A stretch of 64,000 nucleotides of DNA from Pseudoalteromonas rhizosphaerae (GTDB lineage Bacteria; Pseudomonadota; Gammaproteobacteria; Enterobacterales; Alteromonadaceae). The position numbers were made by a program, and so were the translations under genes. The stretch's first letter is position 1. Each line of letters begins with the position of its first letter. The DNA is taken from NCBI RefSeq assembly GCF_902498845.1, contig NZ_CABVLM010000015.1:62001-126000 (forward strand), in the 5' to 3' direction. A model generated the notes under the pieces. That model searched no databases, was not told the origin of the DNA, and saw nothing but the letters and a program-made list of their open reading frames with translations. Below are positions 59,806 through 64,000 of the stretch, in pieces.

Positions 59806-60600
59806 ATGAAAAAATTAGCAGTTATTATTTCGAGTATTCTTCTTTCTAGTGCCGCGACTGCTGCGGATAACTATCAGTCAATTAGCCATTTAGGATATAA
59901 GGACACCGATGGCAACGACACAGTGAGCGTTGATTCAACGTATTACTTCTCTCCAAAAGCGACTTTAGGTCCTTACGATCAATTTGAGTACATCAATAAG
60001 CAAACCAACGTATATGGTTCATACATTGATAATGACTCTAGTGATGTAGCAACTATTGGTGGTGAGTATTTCGTTGAGAATTTCGTTGTGGGTGCTAAAT
60101 ACAGCAACCATGACAGCGATTTCGGTTCAAGCACAGACGAAATTAATGTATCAGCAGGTTACTTTTTTAATCCAAATTTATTATTAAAAGCAACGTTTAT
60201 TGATGTTGAAGATGCTGATAATGTGTTTATGTTCGATTTAGCATATAACCACCAATTAAACAGCACAGATTACATCGGCTTCACTTTAACATCAGACGAT
60301 GAGTTTGATTACCGTGCAGTGAATGCAAAATATTTCATGGACCTTAAGCAAGGTAACTACCTAACAGTTGAAGGTACTATTTCAGATACTGACGACAGCG
60401 GTAGTTCATGGGAATTAGGTTCTAATTACTACTTCACTAAAGCGACATCAGCGTTTGTTACATTTAATAAAAACGATGATTACACTTTTGGTGCTCAACA
60501 TTTCTTCAACAAAAATGTTGGCTTAAAAGCGGGTTACGGTAATAACTGGGATGATTCTGGTTATGACGCTTACTTTGCAAATGTAAGCTTACAGTTCTAA
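59806..60600 (+). CDS. putative outer-membrane porin
   Basis: The product has 264 residues with a signal peptide (MKKLAVIISSILLSSAATAA). The mature chain consists of alternating beta-strands with aromatic girdles, many Asp-rich turns and the terminal Phe (ANVSLQF) needed for outer-membrane insertion. It matches the 'putative porin' proteins of Alteromonadales; about 12 strands are likely. Solute unknown. Single gene with its own terminator. Confidence 0.85.
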   Translation: MKKLAVIISSILLSSAATAADNYQSISHLGYKDTDGNDTVSVDSTYYFSPKATLGPYDQFEYINKQTNVYGSYIDNDSSDVATIGGEYFVENFVVGAKYSNHDSDFGSSTDEINVSAGYFFNPNLLLKATFIDVEDADNVFMFDLAYNHQLNSTDYIGFTLTSDDEFDYRAVNAKYFMDLKQGNYLTVEGTISDTDDSGSSWELGSNYYFTKATSAFVTFNKNDDYTFGAQHFFNKNVGLKAGYGNNWDDSGYDAYFANVSLQF

Positions 60601-60631
60601 TCAAACTGTAAATTTAGTACTGCAATACTAA

Positions 60632-60659
60632 AAAAGCCCGCTCAATTGAGCGGGCTTTT
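60632..60659. terminator. bidirectional terminator, porin / M2 peptidase
   Basis: AAAAGCCCGCTCA / TGAGCGGGCTTTT stem around AT, with T-rich flanks for both convergent genes. Confidence 0.92.
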
Positions 60660-60684
60660 GCATTTTGCTATTTAACTAGTTAAC

Positions 60685-62529
60685 TTACCAACCACATTGA
60701 CGGCCTTTATTTTGCTCATCAAGATATTTTTGCAGTGGCGCAAAGTAATCAAGTAGGGCTGTTGCATCCATTTCAGGTTTACCTGTTACGGTGGCTAATG
60801 CTTCTTGCCAAGGGCGGCTTGAACCCATTTCTAGCATAGCATTGAGTTTTTCACCTGCTTCTTTAGAGTTGTATACTGAGCAGCGATGAATGGCTTCTTT
60901 GTTACCTGCTATTTCACATAAACTACGGTGGAAATCAAACTGTAAAATATGCGCTAAGAAGTAACGTGTATAAGGTGTATTACCTGGCACATGATATTTT
61001 GCACCTGGATCAAAGTCAGCTTCGCTTCGTGCGATAGGTGCTTTTACACCTTGGTACTTTTCACGTAATTCCCACCATGCCTTATTGTAGTTTTCAGGGG
61101 TTACTGCACCTGAAAATACTTGCCAACGCCATTGGTCCACAAGTAAACCAAATGGAATAAAGGCAACTTTATCCAGCGCCATCTTCATTAATAAGCCAAT
61201 GTCTTTCGATTCATCAGGCACTTGCTCTAATAAACCAATTTCTTTTAAGTAACCAGGTGTTACCGAAAGCGCAATGGTATCGCCAATGGCTTCGTGGAAA
61301 CCGTCGTTAGCACTTTCTTGATAATAAAGCGGTTGGGTATTGTAAGCGCGTTGATAAAAGTTGTGACCTAACTCATGGTGAATAACTGAGAATTCTTCAC
61401 CAGTACGCTGAATACACATTTTAATGCGTAAGTCGTCTTTACTATCTATATTCCACGCTGAAGCATGGCACTGTACATCACGATCGGCAGGTTTAGTGAA
61501 TAACGAACGTTGGTAAAAGGTGTCAGGTAAAGGTGCAAATCCCATTGAGGTGAAAAATTTTTCAGCGCCGCGTACCATTTTAAGTTCATCGTAGTTATGC
61601 TCGGCTAATAATGCGGTTACATCATAACCAGGATCGGCATTTTCAGGTGCGACTACATCGTAAATGTTGCCCCACGATTGCGCCCACATGTTACCTAATA
61701 AATGCGCTGGGATAGGTTGGTCTTGGGGTACTTTGTCTTCACCGTATTTTTCACCTAACTTGGCACGAACATGACAATGCAGCGAATCATATAATGGTTT
61801 TACTTGCCCCCAAATACGATCAAGTTCTTTGGCAAAATCATCTGCTGGCATATCATACTTACTACGCCACATTGCACCAGTGTCTGCATAACCAAGCTCT
61901 TTAGCGCCTTCATTGGTTAATACAACTTGTTGTTCATACAGTGGACGCATTGGTTTTGATACCTGGCGCCAACCTTGCCATAAATCAAGCAGTTCGTTGT
62001 AATCACGGCTGGTGGCCATTGTTGCAGTCATATCACCTAGGCTTAAACAGCTGCCATCGTCTTTACAATATTTACCTTTACCATATATCCCGCCAAGTTC
62101 AGCCACAAGCTGTGATAGTTTTGCTGTTTTTTCTGCATCTTGTGGGGCAGGTAAAGTCAGTGCCAATTTTAATTTGTCGAGTTTACGACGTGCGTCATAA
62201 TCAAGTTCGAGAGAGTCAAACTGTGCAGCTTCGTTAGCAAGGCGAACCACCGCTTCGGTCATTTTACGATTTACTTCAGCTGATAGGGCTGATGTATCAT
62301 GCGTAATAAAGTTAGCGTATATCCATTCCGCGCGACTTGATTCTAGATATAAAGCACTGAGCTCTTGCTCTGTCGTATCTAAAAAGGCTTGCGCGTCTTT
62401 TGCAGTTACCGGCGCAGGGCTTGCAGCTTGAGTTACTGTGTTAGTGGCTTCTTGGTTACAGCCGCTTAATGCTAATGTGCTGGCAACCATTATTGCGCTC
62501 AAACTGAGCTTAAAATGTGGAGTCGTCAT
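60685..62529 (-). CDS. M2 family (ACE-like) peptidyl-dipeptidase, lipoprotein
   Basis: The product has 614 residues. The lipoprotein signal ends LALSGCNQ. The zinc site is HHELGHNFYQRAY (HExxH) with the third ligand Glu in ESANDGFHEAIGD, as in angiotensin-converting enzyme. The family removes dipeptides from the C-terminus of peptides. It likely acts in the periplasm in peptide nutrition, like the S9 lipoprotein at 19067. Single gene. Confidence 0.93.
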   Translation of the reverse strand: MTTPHFKLSLSAIMVASTLALSGCNQEATNTVTQAASPAPVTAKDAQAFLDTTEQELSALYLESSRAEWIYANFITHDTSALSAEVNRKMTEAVVRLANEAAQFDSLELDYDARRKLDKLKLALTLPAPQDAEKTAKLSQLVAELGGIYGKGKYCKDDGSCLSLGDMTATMATSRDYNELLDLWQGWRQVSKPMRPLYEQQVVLTNEGAKELGYADTGAMWRSKYDMPADDFAKELDRIWGQVKPLYDSLHCHVRAKLGEKYGEDKVPQDQPIPAHLLGNMWAQSWGNIYDVVAPENADPGYDVTALLAEHNYDELKMVRGAEKFFTSMGFAPLPDTFYQRSLFTKPADRDVQCHASAWNIDSKDDLRIKMCIQRTGEEFSVIHHELGHNFYQRAYNTQPLYYQESANDGFHEAIGDTIALSVTPGYLKEIGLLEQVPDESKDIGLLMKMALDKVAFIPFGLLVDQWRWQVFSGAVTPENYNKAWWELREKYQGVKAPIARSEADFDPGAKYHVPGNTPYTRYFLAHILQFDFHRSLCEIAGNKEAIHRCSVYNSKEAGEKLNAMLEMGSSRPWQEALATVTGKPEMDATALLDYFAPLQKYLDEQNKGRQCGW

Positions 62530-62709
62530 GTTAACCCTTATATTTGTTATTTATCGGGTAGGATGATAGCAGCGTCTATGTGTTAGGCAAAGTTTATCAA
62601 TAACCGACTCTTTAGCTCAGGCAATACGAGTTTACAGTGGCATTGTATTTATTAAAGGATCGGTCATAATTAAGTCAATCTGTTTTATTAATTAATAAGG
62701 ATAGTTTCC

Positions 62710-64000
62710 ATGTCAGTGTTTATTTTGTTACTGGTGTTGGTGATAGTTATTTTTGCGGTTAAAGATATCCGCTTAAATCTCGTCAGCCGCCCGACATTTA
62801 AAATGTTTAAAAAGGTATTACCGCCGCTTTCGCAAACTGAGCGTGAAGCGATGGAAGCGGGCGACGTGTGGTGGGATGGAGAACTATTTAGTGGCAATCC
62901 TGATTGGCAATTACTTCACAGCTACCCAAAGCCAGAGTTGAGCGAAAAAGAGCGAATATTTTTAGACAATGAAGTGGACACACTGTTGGCGATGCTTGAT
63001 GACTATAACATTGTGCAAAAAGATAAAGACTTGCCAAAAGAAGTATGGGATTACCTAAAGACCCAAGGTTTCTTTGCGCTGATCATTCCCGAGAAATTTG
63101 GCGGACGCCAGTTTTCAGCAATTGCAAACTCAACCATCGTAGCTAAAATCGCCACTAAAAGCTTAACAGCTGCAGTCACCGTGATGGTGCCCAACAGTTT
63201 AGGCCCTGGTGAATTACTATTACATTATGGTACAAAAGAGCAGCAAGAGCGCTGGTTACCTTCACTTGCGAAAGGGGATGATGTGCCGTGTTTTGCTCTA
63301 ACAGGCCCTGAAGCTGGCTCTGATGCTGGCAGTATTCCTGACTCTGGCGTAGTGTGTAAGGGTGAGTTTGAAGGCCAAGAAGTTTTAGGCTTACGATTAA
63401 ATTGGTCAAAACGCTACATTACGCTTGCACCCGTAGCAACGGTTCTTGGACTTGCTTTTAAAATGTATGATCCCGATGGATTACTTGGTAAACATAAAGA
63501 GCTAGGTATAACCTGTGCGCTGATCCCAACAGATCACCCTGGTGTGGAAACGGGTGAGCGCCATTATCCATTGAATATGGCGTTTATGAATGGCACAACC
63601 TACGGTAAAGATGTATTTATTCCTCTTGATTGGATCATTGGCGGTCAAAAAGGGGCAGGACGAGGTTGGCGGATGTTGGTTGAGTGCTTAAGTGCCGGGC
63701 GCGGTATTTCATTGCCAGCATTGAGCAGTGCAACAGGGCATTTATGTGCCCGTATGACATCGGCCTATGCAATGGTACGTCAACAATTTGGTGTTTCTAT
63801 CGGGCAGTTTGAAGGCGTGCAAGAGGCGCTGGCTCGCATTGGTGGACTAACCTATAGTCTTGAATCATGCCGCTTAATGACTGCCGGAGCCATTGATTTA
63901 AAATTAAGCCCATCAGTGGTGACTGCGATTGCCAAATACCATATGACCGAGATGGGCCGTACGGTAATGAATGATGCTATGGACATTCATTCAGGTAAGG
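62710..64000 (+). CDS. FadE-type acyl-CoA dehydrogenase, second copy (3' end outside window)
   Basis: The frame is open from ATG 62710 (AAGGATAG ribosome-binding site) to the window edge, about 430 codons. One N-terminal membrane helix (SVFILLLVLVIVIFAVK), then the FadE core: EKFGGRQFSAIANS, CFALTGPEAGSDAGSIPD, LNWSKRYITLAPVATVLGLAFKM, GRGWRMLVECLSAGR. The sequence is clearly related to FadE at 22912 but with a shorter membrane region. Probably another long-chain acyl-CoA dehydrogenase. No FadR-like palindrome was found in the 180-bp upstream region. Confidence 0.93.
   Translation, partial: MSVFILLLVLVIVIFAVKDIRLNLVSRPTFKMFKKVLPPLSQTEREAMEAGDVWWDGELFSGNPDWQLLHSYPKPELSEKERIFLDNEVDTLLAMLDDYNIVQKDKDLPKEVWDYLKTQGFFALIIPEKFGGRQFSAIANSTIVAKIATKSLTAAVTVMVPNSLGPGELLLHYGTKEQQERWLPSLAKGDDVPCFALTGPEAGSDAGSIPDSGVVCKGEFEGQEVLGLRLNWSKRYITLAPVATVLGLAFKMYDPDGLLGKHKELGITCALIPTDHPGVETGERHYPLNMAFMNGTTYGKDVFIPLDWIIGGQKGAGRGWRMLVECLSAGRGISLPALSSATGHLCARMTSAYAMVRQQFGVSIGQFEGVQEALARIGGLTYSLESCRLMTAGAIDLKLSPSVVTAIAKYHMTEMGRTVMNDAMDIHSGK

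Overview
The window is 64 kb of AT-rich gammaproteobacterial chromosome. The gene content and order point to a marine Alteromonadales bacterium, most likely Pseudoalteromonas or a close relative. This is inferred from protein families and conserved neighbourhoods; no search was run. No prophage, insertion sequence, CRISPR array or rRNA operon was seen, so most of the window is core genome with a few small accessory patches.

Layout. 1-6.6 kb: 3' part of tamB, a broken small secreted-protein gene, a periplasmic cyclophilin, queF, syd and three small conserved genes. 6.8-11.1 kb: a GNAT acetyltransferase, an unannotated CsrB-type regulatory RNA with an upstream GacA/UvrY box, DUF3301/DUF3549 genes, a fused YqcC-TruC gene and a YqcA flavodoxin. 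11.2-18 kb: mltD, gloB, a yafS-like methyltransferase, a persulfide-dioxygenase-like metallo-hydrolase, rnhA, dnaQ and a TIGR03503-like protein. 18.1-18.9 kb: seven near-identical tRNA-Asp genes behind one strong stable-RNA promoter. 19-27.4 kb: an S9 peptidase, a small ABC exporter, fadE and a YafJ-type amidotransferase. 26.5-39.2 kb: a DUF3108 protein, purN-purM, cmoA-cmoB, a DUF3334 protein, an EamA permease with a divergent Lrp regulator, a variant purA with a divergent LysR regulator, a YgjP-type peptidase, a DUF72 protein and aspS.

39.3-43.6 kb is the most accessory-looking part. It holds a small membrane protein, a pentapeptide-repeat protein, and two nearly identical copies of an alpha/beta hydrolase gene. 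The copies flank a secreted protein and an M35-like zinc protease; the second copy has lost a normal start. 43.7-50.5 kb: a hydrolase-OsmC fusion, a 2OG-Fe(II) oxygenase, rhlE, a DUF3307/SatD-like pair behind a regular operator array, a NYN-domain protein, and a membrane-protein/XRE-regulator pair behind a palindromic operator.

50.8-55.1 kb is an N-acetylglucosamine catabolic cluster (nagK-nagA-nagX and nagB). The same 18-bp palindrome precedes both transcription units, so they probably form one regulon. 55.2-64 kb: nudC, metC, an ABC permease/ATPase/PH-domain operon, a small porin, an M2 peptidase and the 5' part of a second FadE-type acyl-CoA dehydrogenase that runs off the window.
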